Notes: generated by a model not told the origin, from the letters alone. A stretch of DNA of 27,571 nucleotides from an uncultured Oscillospiraceae bacterium (GCA_910578755.1 CAJTSZ010000014.1:1-27571), one strand, 5' to 3'; counted from the stretch's first letter, positions 1 to 9,600 are shown. Program-made: numbers and translations.

Positions 1-56
1 TACCGGGTGCTTTAACCTTGAAAAACCGTGTTAACCCTTGTCAAACGATGGAAGCC

Positions 57-85
57 TTGCAGTATATAATTTGATATGATATATT
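57..85 (+). promoter_or_regulatory. Putative sigma-A promoter of the lemA operon
   Basis: A -35-like TTGCAG (57-62) and a -10-like TATATT (80-85) are separated by 17 nt, about 65 nt upstream of the LemA start. A TATAAT at 65-70 also exists, but its nearest TTG-type -35 (TTGTCA, 38-43) is 21 nt away, which is too far. Confidence 0.4.
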
Positions 86-149
86 ACTAACGTATTTAAC
101 AAGCCCCATGTTTTGTAAAATAATTGATGCAAAGGGAGAGGATATAGCT

Positions 150-932
150 ATGGACCACTATTTGCTTATGGGAGCTGCAGTGCTGGTTATTTTGGCAGCT
201 GCTTATATTGCCTTGTATAACCGGTTGCAGCGGCTGCGCGTTAAGGTGGAAGAGGCCCAGGCTGGCATTGATGTGGCGCTGGAAAAGCGGTTCGACCTGA
301 TTTCAGAGGAAATTGAAGCGGTGAAAAAGTACCTTGCCCACGAGTACCAGGTAATGACTGATTTAACCGCTGCCCGCACGGAAACCCATTTAAAGGAAAA
401 GCGCATAGAACAGCAGCAAAAGGTTTCCCAGGAGGCGCTGAACACCATTAACCGGGAAATGGAGCAGCAAACCAAAACTATGGAGCAAATCCGCAGGCAG
501 CTGGATCGGGGAAAATTGCATAGGCAAGCCAGACGCGGCCAAAACACAGGCGGGGAGGACTGGAAAGCCAGCAAGCAAGAGGCCCTGGCCCAAGCCCAGG
601 GGCAGCGCGGCGCGGCCCTCAGCCAAAAGATGGGAACCCTGGCGGAAATTCACCGCAGCCTTTCCAGTGTGGACTCCTACATAAACGGCTTGGCGGAACA
701 GTACCCCATTTTAAATTCCTGGGTGTCCATGGACCATTTCCAAAGAAGCCTCTATGACTTGGAGGAGCACCTTCAGGCGGCCCGGCGGCTGTATAACGCC
801 AATGTGTCCCTGTATAACCAGGCGCTGGCCGCCATTCCCTTTTCCATTGTGGCCAACCTCTGCCATATGGAAAAGGCAGCCTTTTATGAGGTGGAGGAGC
901 ACAAGCGCAATGTCCAGGTAACGTTTGACTAA
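150..932 (+). CDS. lemA: LemA family protein
   Basis: The 260-residue product has an N-terminal membrane segment (about residues 5-24) followed by the LemA signature: a YNRLQRLR stretch, then an AGIDVALEKRFDLI segment and a KKYLAHE helix. The C-terminal third has the usual YP.L, R..YN..V..YN and FP/IP elements. LemA proteins are small membrane-anchored helical-bundle proteins of uncertain role. Here the middle (about residues 85-165) carries a Gln-, Lys- and Glu-rich coiled-coil-like stretch, and the protein is longer than the roughly 180-190 residues usual for the family. The ATG at 150 is chosen over one at 108 because GGGAGAGG lies just upstream and the membrane segment then sits at the N-terminus. 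The next gene begins 13 nt after the stop, so the two are almost certainly cotranscribed. Confidence 0.85.
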   Translation: MDHYLLMGAAVLVILAAAYIALYNRLQRLRVKVEEAQAGIDVALEKRFDLISEEIEAVKKYLAHEYQVMTDLTAARTETHLKEKRIEQQQKVSQEALNTINREMEQQTKTMEQIRRQLDRGKLHRQARRGQNTGGEDWKASKQEALAQAQGQRGAALSQKMGTLAEIHRSLSSVDSYINGLAEQYPILNSWVSMDHFQRSLYDLEEHLQAARRLYNANVSLYNQALAAIPFSIVANLCHMEKAAFYEVEEHKRNVQVTFD

Positions 933-945
933 GGAGGCCAGAACC

Positions 946-1920
946 ATGGAACATACCATAACCGACCAAAAGCTGGAGCAGCTGCGGAAAGCCTGTAAGC
1001 TTCGTTTAACAATCAGCTTTGTTTTGGCGGCCGCGGCTTATTTGGCGGCCCTGGTTTTTTTTATTTGGAGCTTCTTTTTTGGGAGCCCGGAACTGGGGGC
1101 CCAGCGCGGCGCGCCCCTGCTGGAAAAGGTGGGCAGCCTGGTTTTTGTGCCCTTTGTGTTTGCCCTGATGGTTTGGGGGCTGTTCTACTGGCTTTTGGTA
1201 AAGTCCGGCTATGACCATTTTAACAGCCTGTTTAAAAACAAATACGTTTTATCCGCCATTGGGGAAACAGGCCTTTTTCAGGAGCTGAACTACCAGCCGG
1301 GGGGCGGCTTCACCCATGACGAAATCCGCAATGCTGCCGTAGTGGCCTGCGGGGATAAGCAGTGCTTTGCAAGTGAGGATATGCTCTCCGGCCGCTATAA
1401 GGGCCTTCGTTTCCGGTATAGCGACGTGGCAACGGCCCGGGTGACGGTGAGCAGGCAAAGCCGCCGGGAGGTTTCCCTTTTCCGCGGCCAGGTGATGCAA
1501 TTTGCCGCCTTTGACCATGTGAAAAAAAGCGCCGGCCATTTGCAGGTTTTTGAAAGGAAATTTGGCTCCGACTTAATGGGCTGGACAGCGGAGCACGAAA
1601 TCCAAACAGAAAACGAGGCTTTTAACCATCGGTTCCGGGTTTTTGCCGCCGACGAGCACAACGCCTTTTATATTCTAACGCCCAAGCTGTTGGAACAGAT
1701 CACCCAATTTGCCAACCAGGCCGGCGCCCAGGTGGCCATTTCCTTTTGCGGTTCCTCCATGTTTGTTGCCGTAAACCGGCTGGAAAGCATTTTGGACGCC
1801 TCCTTCCATGTGCCTGTCCCAGAGCAAAAGCAGTTTATTTTAAAGGATGTGGAACTGCTGCGCCAGGCGGGGGAACTTTTGATTTTAGAAGCATCCGCTT
1901 TCCAAAAAGGGCAGCCTTAA
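946..1920 (+). CDS. DUF3137 domain membrane protein
   Basis: The product is a 324-residue protein with two hydrophobic segments near the N-terminus (about residues 22-43 and 66-89). A soluble domain follows, containing the GRYKGLRFRYSDV and SLFRGQVMQF patterns and the later LQVFERKFG stretch typical of DUF3137. The function of this family is unknown. It is often encoded beside LemA, as here, which suggests a shared membrane-associated job. The start at 946 is preferred over an in-frame ATG at 925 because AAGGAGG sits at 931-937 with ideal spacing, and the upstream ATG would overlap lemA and lie before that ribosome-binding site. Confidence 0.8.
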   Translation: MEHTITDQKLEQLRKACKLRLTISFVLAAAAYLAALVFFIWSFFFGSPELGAQRGAPLLEKVGSLVFVPFVFALMVWGLFYWLLVKSGYDHFNSLFKNKYVLSAIGETGLFQELNYQPGGGFTHDEIRNAAVVACGDKQCFASEDMLSGRYKGLRFRYSDVATARVTVSRQSRREVSLFRGQVMQFAAFDHVKKSAGHLQVFERKFGSDLMGWTAEHEIQTENEAFNHRFRVFAADEHNAFYILTPKLLEQITQFANQAGAQVAISFCGSSMFVAVNRLESILDASFHVPVPEQKQFILKDVELLRQAGELLILEASAFQKGQP

Positions 1921-1929
1921 TCGCCCCCT

Positions 1930-1971
1930 GCCCCAAAGCCTTAAAGGCGCCGGAAAACGGCGTTTTGGGGC
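1930..1971. terminator. Possible bidirectional terminator hairpin between convergent genes
   Basis: Outer arms GCCCCAAA (1930-1937) and TTTGGGGC (1964-1971) enclose an inner CGCCG/CGGCG stem with a GAAAA loop. It lies between the DUF3137 gene and the convergent ypeB gene. A long U-tract is lacking, so the call is tentative. Confidence 0.35.
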
Positions 1972-2004
1972 TTTAGCTCACAGGGCAGGCCGTAAAAACA
2001 GGTT

Positions 2005-3405
2005 TTATTTTGTAAGGGCGCCGTTTTCATTTTCCAGTAAAATAAGGATTTGTTCTTCCGTGCCGGTGTTGGCGTTAATATACACCAATACGTCATCCCC
2101 AGCAGTGCCTACGCACTTAAATTCGTAAACAAACACCTCGTTTTGCCCCTGGGTGGGGATGAGGGCCAGCTTGGCGCTTTCCACGGTCAGGCTGGGGCTC
2201 AGCTTTTCCCTTGCCTGCTGCTCTGTAAGCTGGGGGCCGGTAAAAGTGCGTTCCTTGTGGTTTACCAGGTAGCCCCTGGCATCAAAGGCCAAAATGTCAC
2301 CGTTTTCCATGGAAACATCCACTTTAATCAGGTCGGTGTAGCAGGTAATTTGCCCGTCCGCTTCCGTATGGGCAAAGTTGATGGTCATAATGCCATTGTG
2401 CACTTCGTAATACGTTTCCTTCATGGAGGGAATGCCTAAGGAGGCTAAATAGTTTTGGGCGCTGCGCAGGGCGTCCTCCTTTGTAAGCACTGCTTCAATG
2501 TTTTCCGGCTTAGGGCCTGTCATATAGCACAGGAAGCCGCCGTTTTTGGTAACGGCTACAGAATATTGGTCGGAGTAAAATACATAGCTGGGCAGCTTGG
2601 AATCCTCCTCCCGCTGGTTGGGCAGCTCTACATCCTGCCCAAAGGCGGAAAGGGCCTTTTCCAATGCCTGTCCCTGGGAAATTTCTGCCGCGCCCTTTGT
2701 CATTTCCGGCTCCTTGTCCATTAAATGGTCGGAGAAGGGGCCGTCATAAATCAGCGTTGGGTAGCCGGAAAAGCCCTGCTCCATGGCGTCTAAGCCCCCG
2801 GAGGAAGGCAGTTCCCCTTCCGTAGGGTTTTCCGCCTGGGCGCCGTTGTTGTTATCCATTACCATGTTTTCTATTTGGGCAAAGGTAATTTCCCCGGTGG
2901 AAAGCTGCTGCTCCAAAGTGGCAATCTGTTGGGAAAGGCGGTCGGCATATTCCCGCAGCTGTTGGAACTGCTGGCGTTCCTGCTGGGAAATTTCCTGGCC
3001 TGTCATAGCCTTTCGGGAAAGGTACATGGCGTAATCCCCCACCTGGGAAAGGAACTGGTAGGTTTTATCCAAGTGAAGCTGGGCCACAGGCAAGGCGCTT
3101 AAAGAGGCCTTAGCCGAGGAGGCCTCCTTCCACAGCTTGGAGGAAATCATGGACATTTGGGAGGGAGAGCCAGCATACATCCCTTTTACCAGGTCGGTGG
3201 AAATATTGGTCAGGTTTGCGGAAGCTTCGTCCACGGCCCGCAGGTAGCTGGTTTCCAGCATACGGCGGTATTCCAGGGAGCGCATATAGCTGTACCCGGC
3301 CCAAACAGCAAAAAGAACCACCAGTATAGTTAAAAACAACACTAAAAAGCGGCTGACTGTGGTGGAACGAGGGTCCTGCTGGGCAGGTTCAAAATGTTCA
3401 TTCAT
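2005..3405 (-). CDS. ypeB: Spore germination protein YpeB
   Basis: The 466-residue product starts with a short cytoplasmic stretch and one membrane anchor (about residues 18-42). A helical region with the SLEYRRMLE.SY.RA..E...NL and DLVKGMYAGSP.QM patterns of YpeB follows. Two PepSY-type regions occupy the C-terminus (about 310-390 and 395-457). YpeB stabilises and controls the cortex-lytic enzyme SleB in the spore inner membrane. The start is supported by AAAGGAG about 8 nt upstream. Its usual partner sleB is not adjacent: the divergent side holds a noncoding leader and then nifS. No clear sporulation promoter was recognised upstream. Confidence 0.93.
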   Translation of the reverse strand: MNEHFEPAQQDPRSTTVSRFLVLFLTILVVLFAVWAGYSYMRSLEYRRMLETSYLRAVDEASANLTNISTDLVKGMYAGSPSQMSMISSKLWKEASSAKASLSALPVAQLHLDKTYQFLSQVGDYAMYLSRKAMTGQEISQQERQQFQQLREYADRLSQQIATLEQQLSTGEITFAQIENMVMDNNNGAQAENPTEGELPSSGGLDAMEQGFSGYPTLIYDGPFSDHLMDKEPEMTKGAAEISQGQALEKALSAFGQDVELPNQREEDSKLPSYVFYSDQYSVAVTKNGGFLCYMTGPKPENIEAVLTKEDALRSAQNYLASLGIPSMKETYYEVHNGIMTINFAHTEADGQITCYTDLIKVDVSMENGDILAFDARGYLVNHKERTFTGPQLTEQQAREKLSPSLTVESAKLALIPTQGQNEVFVYEFKCVGTAGDDVLVYINANTGTEEQILILLENENGALTK

Positions 3406-3502
3406 GGCAAAAACTCCTTTTTGGTGTAATGGTTATGTTATAAACAGGTTACCAATATGTTTGCCGGGAAAATTACAAATATGTAAAAATGGGCAATATT
3501 AT

Positions 3503-3531
3503 TTGAAACTAACGGCATTTTGAAGTATAAT
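3503..3531 (+). promoter_or_regulatory. Sigma-A promoter driving the nifS leader
   Basis: TTGAAA (3503-3508), a 17-nt spacer and a perfect TATAAT (3526-3531). Transcription would start near 3538, leaving about 255-260 nt before the nifS ATG. Confidence 0.7.
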
Positions 3532-3537
3532 GACATA

Positions 3538-3796
3538 CGTATGAAGTAATAACCCTGGCAGCAGGGAAAACCTGCTGAAAAAATACAGAATTTCTTCTAA
3601 TAATTAACAAATGTTAAGATGGTTTGGAGGTTAAACGAGGGACAGCTTTCGTTTCTCGGAAAAACCACGAAAAACCTGTTGGAGGCTGGCAAGGCTGCGG
3701 CAGGTGGGCTAAAGCCCAACTATTGTGCCCGCTGGGGTAAAGGGAAACATATAAAATGGATTGTGTTTGTTTGCATAACGCCAAAAGGAGGCCACT
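3538..3796 (+). promoter_or_regulatory. Long structured 5' leader upstream of nifS
   Basis: This stretch between divergent ypeB and nifS contains no convincing gene. It has a CAGCAGG/CCTGCTG hairpin with a GAAAA-type loop (3559-3577). A two-tier stem follows, TGGTTT (3620-3625) with AAACCA (3662-3667) enclosing AAACGA (3633-3638) with TCGTTT (3649-3654). Next come ACCTG (3674-3678) with CAGGT (3701-3705) and a tight TGGGCT/AGCCCA hairpin (3705-3718). The order suggests a cis-regulatory RNA, but it matches no riboswitch or T-box signature I recognise. The nifS ribosome-binding site AAGGAGG lies at the end of the leader. Confidence 0.4.
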
Positions 3797-4936
3797 ATGG
3801 AGCAGGAAATTTATTACGATAACAGCGCCACCACCAGGGTGCGGCCCCAGGCCGCCCAAACAGCTATGGATTTAATGGCGCTTTCTTACGGGAACCCCTC
3901 TTCCCTGCACCGCCTGGGCTTTGAGGCCCAGCAAAAAATGGAACTGGCCCGCCGCCAGGTGGCCCAGTCTTTAGGGTGTGAGCCTGGCTGCATCACCTTT
4001 ACCTCCGGCGGCACCGAAGCAGATAACCTGGCTATTTTAGGCGGCTGCCAGGCCATGAAGCGCCGGGGCGGCAAAGTAGTTACCACCGCCTTTGAACACG
4101 ACGCCGTGCTGAAAACCGCCGACTTTTTGGAAAGCCAGGGCTGGCAAGTAATCCGCCTGCTGCCGGACAGCCAGGGGCAAATTACCCCCCAGCAGGTGCT
4201 GGAGGCAGTGGACGAGGAAACAGTGCTTGTTTCTGTTATGGCAGTGAACAACGAGGTGGGCAGCATTTTGCCTGTGGGGCAAATTGCAAAGGCCCTGCGC
4301 CGCCAGTACCCCCAAATACTTATCCACTGCGACGCGGTGCAGGCTTGGGGCAAGCACCCCTTAAAGGTGGGCAAAAGCCTGGATGTGGATATGCTTTCTG
4401 TCAGCGGCCACAAAATTTACGCCCCCAAGGGCATTGGCGCTTTGTATGTAAAAAAGGGGGTACGGTTAAAACCGCTGCTTTTTGGCGGCGGGCAGGAAAA
4501 AAACCTGCGCCCCGGCACAGAAAACATTGCCTATGCCTGCGCCATGGGCACGGCCATTTCCCTGCTTAGTGAGGAAATGGAAGCAAACCGGGCAAAAGCA
4601 AAACAAATTAAGGAATTATTGCTTCAGGGCCTTAAAAATTTTGAAAATGTACGCATCAATTCCCCGGCCGACGGAACACCTTATATATTGAACTTTTCTT
4701 TGCCGGGCATCCGGTCCGAAATTATGCTGCATTTTTTAGAAGAAAGGGGCATTTACCTTTCCAGCGGTTCCGCCTGTACTAAGGGGGCGCCAAGCCATGT
4801 GCTTACAGCCATGGGGTTTTCCCGGGAAACAGCGGACAGCGCCCTTAGGGTAAGCTTTGGCCGGGAAAACACGGTGGAACAGGTGCCGGTGTTCCTCACC
4901 GCCCTGGAAGAAGGCATAAAGCGCATTAAGCGGTAA
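3797..4936 (+). CDS. nifS: Cysteine desulfurase, NifS/IscS family
   Basis: The 379-residue PLP enzyme takes sulfur from cysteine as a protein persulfide. Visible landmarks are the N-terminal YYDNSATT motif, YGNPSSLH, TFTSGGTEADNLA, the PLP lysine in SGHK (K206), the RPGTEN motif, and the catalytic cysteine loop SSGSACTKG (C327). Length is normal for the family. AAGGAGG about 6 nt before the ATG fixes the start. thiI lies downstream, so this is most likely the dedicated sulfur donor for tRNA 4-thiouridine synthesis, like the NifZ-ThiI pair of Bacillus subtilis. A small DUF3781 gene separates the two. General Fe-S cluster supply cannot be excluded. Confidence 0.95.
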   Translation: MEQEIYYDNSATTRVRPQAAQTAMDLMALSYGNPSSLHRLGFEAQQKMELARRQVAQSLGCEPGCITFTSGGTEADNLAILGGCQAMKRRGGKVVTTAFEHDAVLKTADFLESQGWQVIRLLPDSQGQITPQQVLEAVDEETVLVSVMAVNNEVGSILPVGQIAKALRRQYPQILIHCDAVQAWGKHPLKVGKSLDVDMLSVSGHKIYAPKGIGALYVKKGVRLKPLLFGGGQEKNLRPGTENIAYACAMGTAISLLSEEMEANRAKAKQIKELLLQGLKNFENVRINSPADGTPYILNFSLPGIRSEIMLHFLEERGIYLSSGSACTKGAPSHVLTAMGFSRETADSALRVSFGRENTVEQVPVFLTALEEGIKRIKR

Positions 4937-5103
4937 TGCTTAACCGCCTGCCGCAGGCGCGTAAATGACAGATAAAACAAAACCAACCGCAGCAAAGAAA
5001 AAGGGTTGGCCAAGCTCCCTTTAGCCTTGTGTTCCCGGTGAGAGGCGGCGGATGGATATACAGTATGATACAAGAAATGGTTTTGAAGCGCGGTAATGTT
5101 AAA

Positions 5104-5346
5104 ATGAATGGTTTGATTCAAAATATTGATAAACTTCATACAACAGAAATGGGCGCGGCACGGATAAAAAGGAACTGTGAAATTGAAACAGACGATGTTG
5201 TTCCATGGTGCAAAGAACGAATATTAGAAAAAACAACAAAAATTCAAATAAAGGGTAAAAACTGGTATGCAGCTGCGGGGAATTACATTATAACCGTGAA
5301 CGCATACAGCTATACAATTATCACTGCCCATAAGGCCAAAGCATGA
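5104..5346 (+). CDS. DUF3781 domain protein
   Basis: This product of about 80 residues has the features I associate with DUF3781: NIDKLHTTEMG.ARIKRN at the N-terminus, the TDDVV.WCKE helix, a KGKNWY strand, and the ending IITVNAYSYTIITAHK. The function is unknown. Its codons are more AT-rich than those of nifS and thiI, and it interrupts that functional pair, which suggests it was inserted later. The start is uncertain: the ATG at 5104 fits the usual family start but has no Shine-Dalgarno sequence, while in-frame ATGs at 5029, 5065 and 5077 also lack a good one. It ends in TGA, whereas most neighbours end in TAA. Confidence 0.75.
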   Translation: MNGLIQNIDKLHTTEMGAARIKRNCEIETDDVVPWCKERILEKTTKIQIKGKNWYAAAGNYIITVNAYSYTIITAHKAKA

Positions 5347-5425
5347 AACCTATGGATTGTTGTATGTTAAAAAGAGAGCCGAGGTATGGGGAAGACAAAA
5401 GTGAACGGGGGAGTGGAATAAAAGA

Positions 5426-6601
5426 ATGATGAAAGAGATTATTTTGCTGAAAAACGGTGAAATTGCATTAAAGGGCTTAAACCGCAGCGTGTTTGAGGAC
5501 CGGCTTATCAACAATGCCCGCCGCCGGCTGGAGCCTTTGGGAAGGTTTTCTTTCCGCAAGGCCCAATCTACCATTTATGTGGAGCCAAAAACAGATGGTG
5601 TGGATTTGGACGAGGCCGCAGACCGCCTGCAGAAGGTGTACGGCATTGCTGCATTGACCAGGGCCTGTGTTGTAGAAAAGGACTTTGAGGATATTAAAGC
5701 TAAGGCGGCAGAATATTTGCGGGAGGAGCTGGAGGACGCCAAAACCTTTAAGGTGGAAGCCAAGCGGTCCGATAAAAGCTTCCCCATGAACTCCCCGGAA
5801 ATTTGCCGGGAACTGGGGGCCCACCTGCTGGAGCATTTCCCCCACCTTGCCGTTGATGTACACAACCCAGACGTTACTGTTGTAGTAGAAGTGCGGGATT
5901 TTGCCGCCTATGTTCACGGCAGCCAGCTGCCTGGGGCCGGGGGTATTCCCGTGGGTTCCGGCGGGCGGGCGCTGCTGCTGCTTTCCGGCGGCATTGACAG
6001 CCCGGTGGCCGGCGCCATGATGGCCAAGCGGGGCCTGGAGGTGTTTGCTATCCACTTTGCAAGCCCCCCTTATACTTCGGAGAGGGCCAAGCAAAAGGTG
6101 ATTACCTTGGCAGAAAAAATGACAGCCTACTGCGGCAGAATTAACCTGTTTGTAGTGCCTTTTACGGAAATTCAGGAGGCAATTAAGGACCAGTGCCCCG
6201 AGGACCTGTTTACCATTATTATGCGGCGGTATATGATGCGCATTGCCTGCCGTGTTGCCCGGGACAGCAGCTGTGAAGCCCTAATTACCGGGGAAAGTGT
6301 GGGACAGGTGGCCAGCCAAACCATACAGGCCATGAACTGTACCGACGCCGTGTGCAATATGCCCGTGCTGCGCCCGGTGGTTGGCATGGATAAGGACGAA
6401 ATTGTCATAATTGCCAATAAAATAGATACCTTTGAAACATCCATTCTCCCCTACGAGGATTGCTGCACCGTGTTTACGCCAAAGCATCCCCGCACAAAGC
6501 CAAAAATGAAGTTTGTGGAACAGGCCGAGGCCGGTATGGATATGGAGGGCCTGATTAGCCGGGCCGTTTATAATGTGGAAACCATAAAAATAAGCCAGTA
6601 A
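5426..6601 (+). CDS. thiI: tRNA 4-thiouridine sulfurtransferase ThiI
   Basis: The 391-residue enzyme uses ATP to adenylate uridine 8 of tRNA and replaces its oxygen with sulfur. The N-terminus shows the family start EIILLKNGEIALKGLNR, followed by a THUMP-type region (about 60-165). The PP-loop motif is SGGIDS (187-192). Near the C-terminus the PYEDCCTVF.PKHP motif holds C346 and C347. There is no C-terminal rhodanese domain, so the persulfide should come straight from the desulfurase encoded upstream. Two adjacent ATGs (5426 and 5429) follow GGGGGAG; either could be used. The next gene starts 20 nt after the stop. Confidence 0.95.
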   Translation: MMKEIILLKNGEIALKGLNRSVFEDRLINNARRRLEPLGRFSFRKAQSTIYVEPKTDGVDLDEAADRLQKVYGIAALTRACVVEKDFEDIKAKAAEYLREELEDAKTFKVEAKRSDKSFPMNSPEICRELGAHLLEHFPHLAVDVHNPDVTVVVEVRDFAAYVHGSQLPGAGGIPVGSGGRALLLLSGGIDSPVAGAMMAKRGLEVFAIHFASPPYTSERAKQKVITLAEKMTAYCGRINLFVVPFTEIQEAIKDQCPEDLFTIIMRRYMMRIACRVARDSSCEALITGESVGQVASQTIQAMNCTDAVCNMPVLRPVVGMDKDEIVIIANKIDTFETSILPYEDCCTVFTPKHPRTKPKMKFVEQAEAGMDMEGLISRAVYNVETIKISQ

Positions 6602-6621
6602 CTGTAACAGAGGTGTGTGCA

Positions 6622-9600
6622 TTGAACATATTTACCATAGGGGTGGCCCACAAGGGAAACGGCGGCTTGCTGGCTTCCCCCTATATGGAAAAGGAACTGA
6701 AGCTGCTGGGCGTAACCCCGGCAACCCTGGTTGCAAAGGACGATATTCAGCTGGAGAGCCACTTTGCAAAGGCCGCTGGGGAAGGCGGGCTGATTCTTGC
6801 CCCCCTAACAGGCAGCCGCCAGGTGGACCAGCTGGTGCTGGAAAATATAGCGAAAATATGTGGCGCGCCCTTGGAAGTTCACCGGGAGGCTTTGTCCCGC
6901 ATGAGCCGACGGCTTTCCCCCCAGGAGGCTGAGCAGCTGGCCACGCTGCCAAAGGGGGCGCATATTTTTGCATTTCACGGCAGCGAAAGGCCGCCCTTTC
7001 AAATAGATGGGAAAAACTTTAAAATTATTGTGCTTCCGGCGGATCCGGTGGAACAGACGGGGCTGTTTTTCAGCTACATTTTCCCCATGTTTGCCAAGGC
7101 CCAGCAAAGCAGCTGTATTGTGCGGGTAGTGCGGGTTATGGAGCTTTCTGTGCCCCAGGTGGAAGGGGCGCTGAAGGATATTCTCCCCTCCCCCAACCCC
7201 ACAGTAGCAGTTTACCCCAAGGCGGCGGAGGTGGTTATCCGCATTGCAGCCCGGGCCAAGGACAGGCAGGAAGCCGCTGTGGCCTGTACTGCCGTAATGA
7301 AAGCGGTAATAGAACGGCTGGGCGGCTATGTTTACGGTGTGGATGTAAATAGCGTGGAACACGCCTTGGTGCAAAAGGCGGCCCAAAAGGGGATTTCCCT
7401 GGCCATAGCGGAATCCGGCACGCGGGAGAAGGCGGCGCGGCGGCTGGGCCAGGTTCCCGGCGGCAAGGAGCTGATGGCTTTCCATTTTTGCTGTAATGCC
7501 GACCCTTCCCTGGGCAAAACCATGGATATTTCGGATAAGCTGCTGAAGAAGTGGGGCATAGTTAGCCCTCAGGCGGCCAGCGCCATGGCGGACAGCGCCG
7601 CTAGCCAAAAGGAAAATACCATTGGTGTGGGCATTACCCTGCCTACACCGGAGGTAAAATCCACCATGGCCTATGTGGCGGCTGCCATGAACGGCCAGGT
7701 GCTTACGGCGGAAATTCCCGTAGCGGGCAGCCGGTCTGTAGGGCAACTGACAGAAGCCTGTGTTTCCCAGGCAATGAACCTGGCCCGCAAATTTACCGAC
7801 GCCTACCCGGCTGTGCCAAAAGGGGCCCTGCCCCTGGAGGAGGCAGTGGCCGCAGGGGCGAAAGCAGCAACAGCTGCAACGGCAGCGAATGTTGCCGGGG
7901 AAGAAATAGAACAGAAAGGAAGTGAGCCAATGGCAGTAAAACCGCAGGCTCCAAAACGCAGTACAAAGAAAAAACAGCCCTTTATAAAAAGCCTGGCCCA
8001 GGCCCTGCTGCCCCAAAAGGGGGACGCTAAGGCTGAAAAAGTGCGCAAGGTGGGCATTTTGCTGTGCTTCTGCGTCTTTTTAGGCTCTATGAGCTACTTA
8101 ATCTACCATGCCCAAAAGGGCATTAACGCAGGGAAGGAAAATTCCCGTTTAAACGATATGCTTGCCCAGGCGGAGGCCGGCAACCTGAAGGTGGATAAGG
8201 ACAAATTGGCTCAGGTCCCCCAGGAGGTTATAGATAAATACAAGCCCTTTGTGGCAATTAACGAGGATATGAGAGGTTGGATAAAAATTGACGGTACCGA
8301 CCTGAGCTACCCCGTTGTGCAGGCCGAGGACAATGAGTTTTACCACAGGAAAAACTTTGAGGGCGACTACGACTACTACGGCGTCCCCTACCTGGACTTT
8401 GAGTGCAACATTGATGTTGCCGATGTGAGCGATAACTTAATTGTCTACGGCCACAACATTGGTAACGACGGCTTAATGTTTAACCCTGTTACCTACTACA
8501 AGCAGCTGGATTTTTACAAGCAGCACCCAGTTGTAAATTTCGATACCATTTACCAGGAGGGCGCCTACAAAATTTTCGGCGTATTTATTGCCAACGCCCA
8601 GCCGGAGCAGGATAACGGCACCGTGTTCCACTACCAGCGGTTTGTGGAATCCAAGGACGAGGAAGCCTTCAACAGCTTTGTCAACGAGGTGCGCCGCCGT
8701 TCCATGTACGATATTGACGTGGATGTAAAGCCCGGCGATAAGCTCCTCACCCTCTCCACCTGTACCTATGACTTCCGCCCCGAGGCCCGCTGCGTTGTAG
8801 TGGCCCGTAAGGTGCGGGACGGCGAAGATGCCAAGGTAAACACTGACGCCGCCGTAATTAACGCCGACGCTTACTTCCCCCAGGCTTATTATGCCGCCAA
8901 GGAAGAAGCCGCCAAGTACGGCCAGGTTAAGGGTATTAAAATTGAGGGCAAAACAGAGCTTACCATGAACGTAGGCGAAACCACGCAGCTCAAGGCCATT
9001 ACCGAACCTACCACCGCGCCAATCAACACCGCCACATGGGATTCTTCCAACTCCTCTGTTGTAACGGTGGATAAGCACACCGGTTTGGTTACCGCAGTAG
9101 GCCCTGGCGAAGCAGTTGTTACCGCCATGGCGGACGACGGCGGCTATGCAGCCAGCGTAAAAATTACCGTAAAATCTAAGGATTCTCTCCAGTACCTGGG
9201 GCTTGACCCCGAAGCCCTTTCCATGCAGATGGGCAAGGAGGACCGCATTACCGCAGTGGTTACCCCGGAAGGCGCCCAGGTAGACCTAGAATGGAGTGTC
9301 AGCGACAGCAGCAAGCTGTATACCGCGGTTAGCAAGTCCAACAACAAGGCGTTAAACCTTCAGGCCTTAGCAGAGGGAACCGTAACCGTAACTGTAACGG
9401 ATAAAATTTCCGGCAAACAGGCCAGCTGTGAGGTTACTATCCATCCGGCAACCCAAATTACCGGTATTACCTTCCGTAACAACAGTTCCACCATAGCAAC
9501 AGGCGAAGTGTGTACCGTAGAGGTTGCAGCCACCCCAGAGGGGGCGAAGCTGCCGGATAACGCCGTTATTGAATGGATTTTAGAGGGCGGCACCATTGTT

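Noticed and set aside
3538..3796. T-box, SAM, cobalamin or c-di-GMP riboswitch
   Set aside because: None of the invariant core sequences I know for these classes is present.
3619..3822. Small open frame across the nifS leader
   Set aside because: It overlaps the nifS start, lacks a good ribosome-binding site of its own and shows no protein-like pattern. The hairpins explain the region better.
6805..8016. 403-codon open frame antisense to the CinA-like region
   Set aside because: Its translation is low-complexity and matches no family. The plus-strand frame has clear domains.
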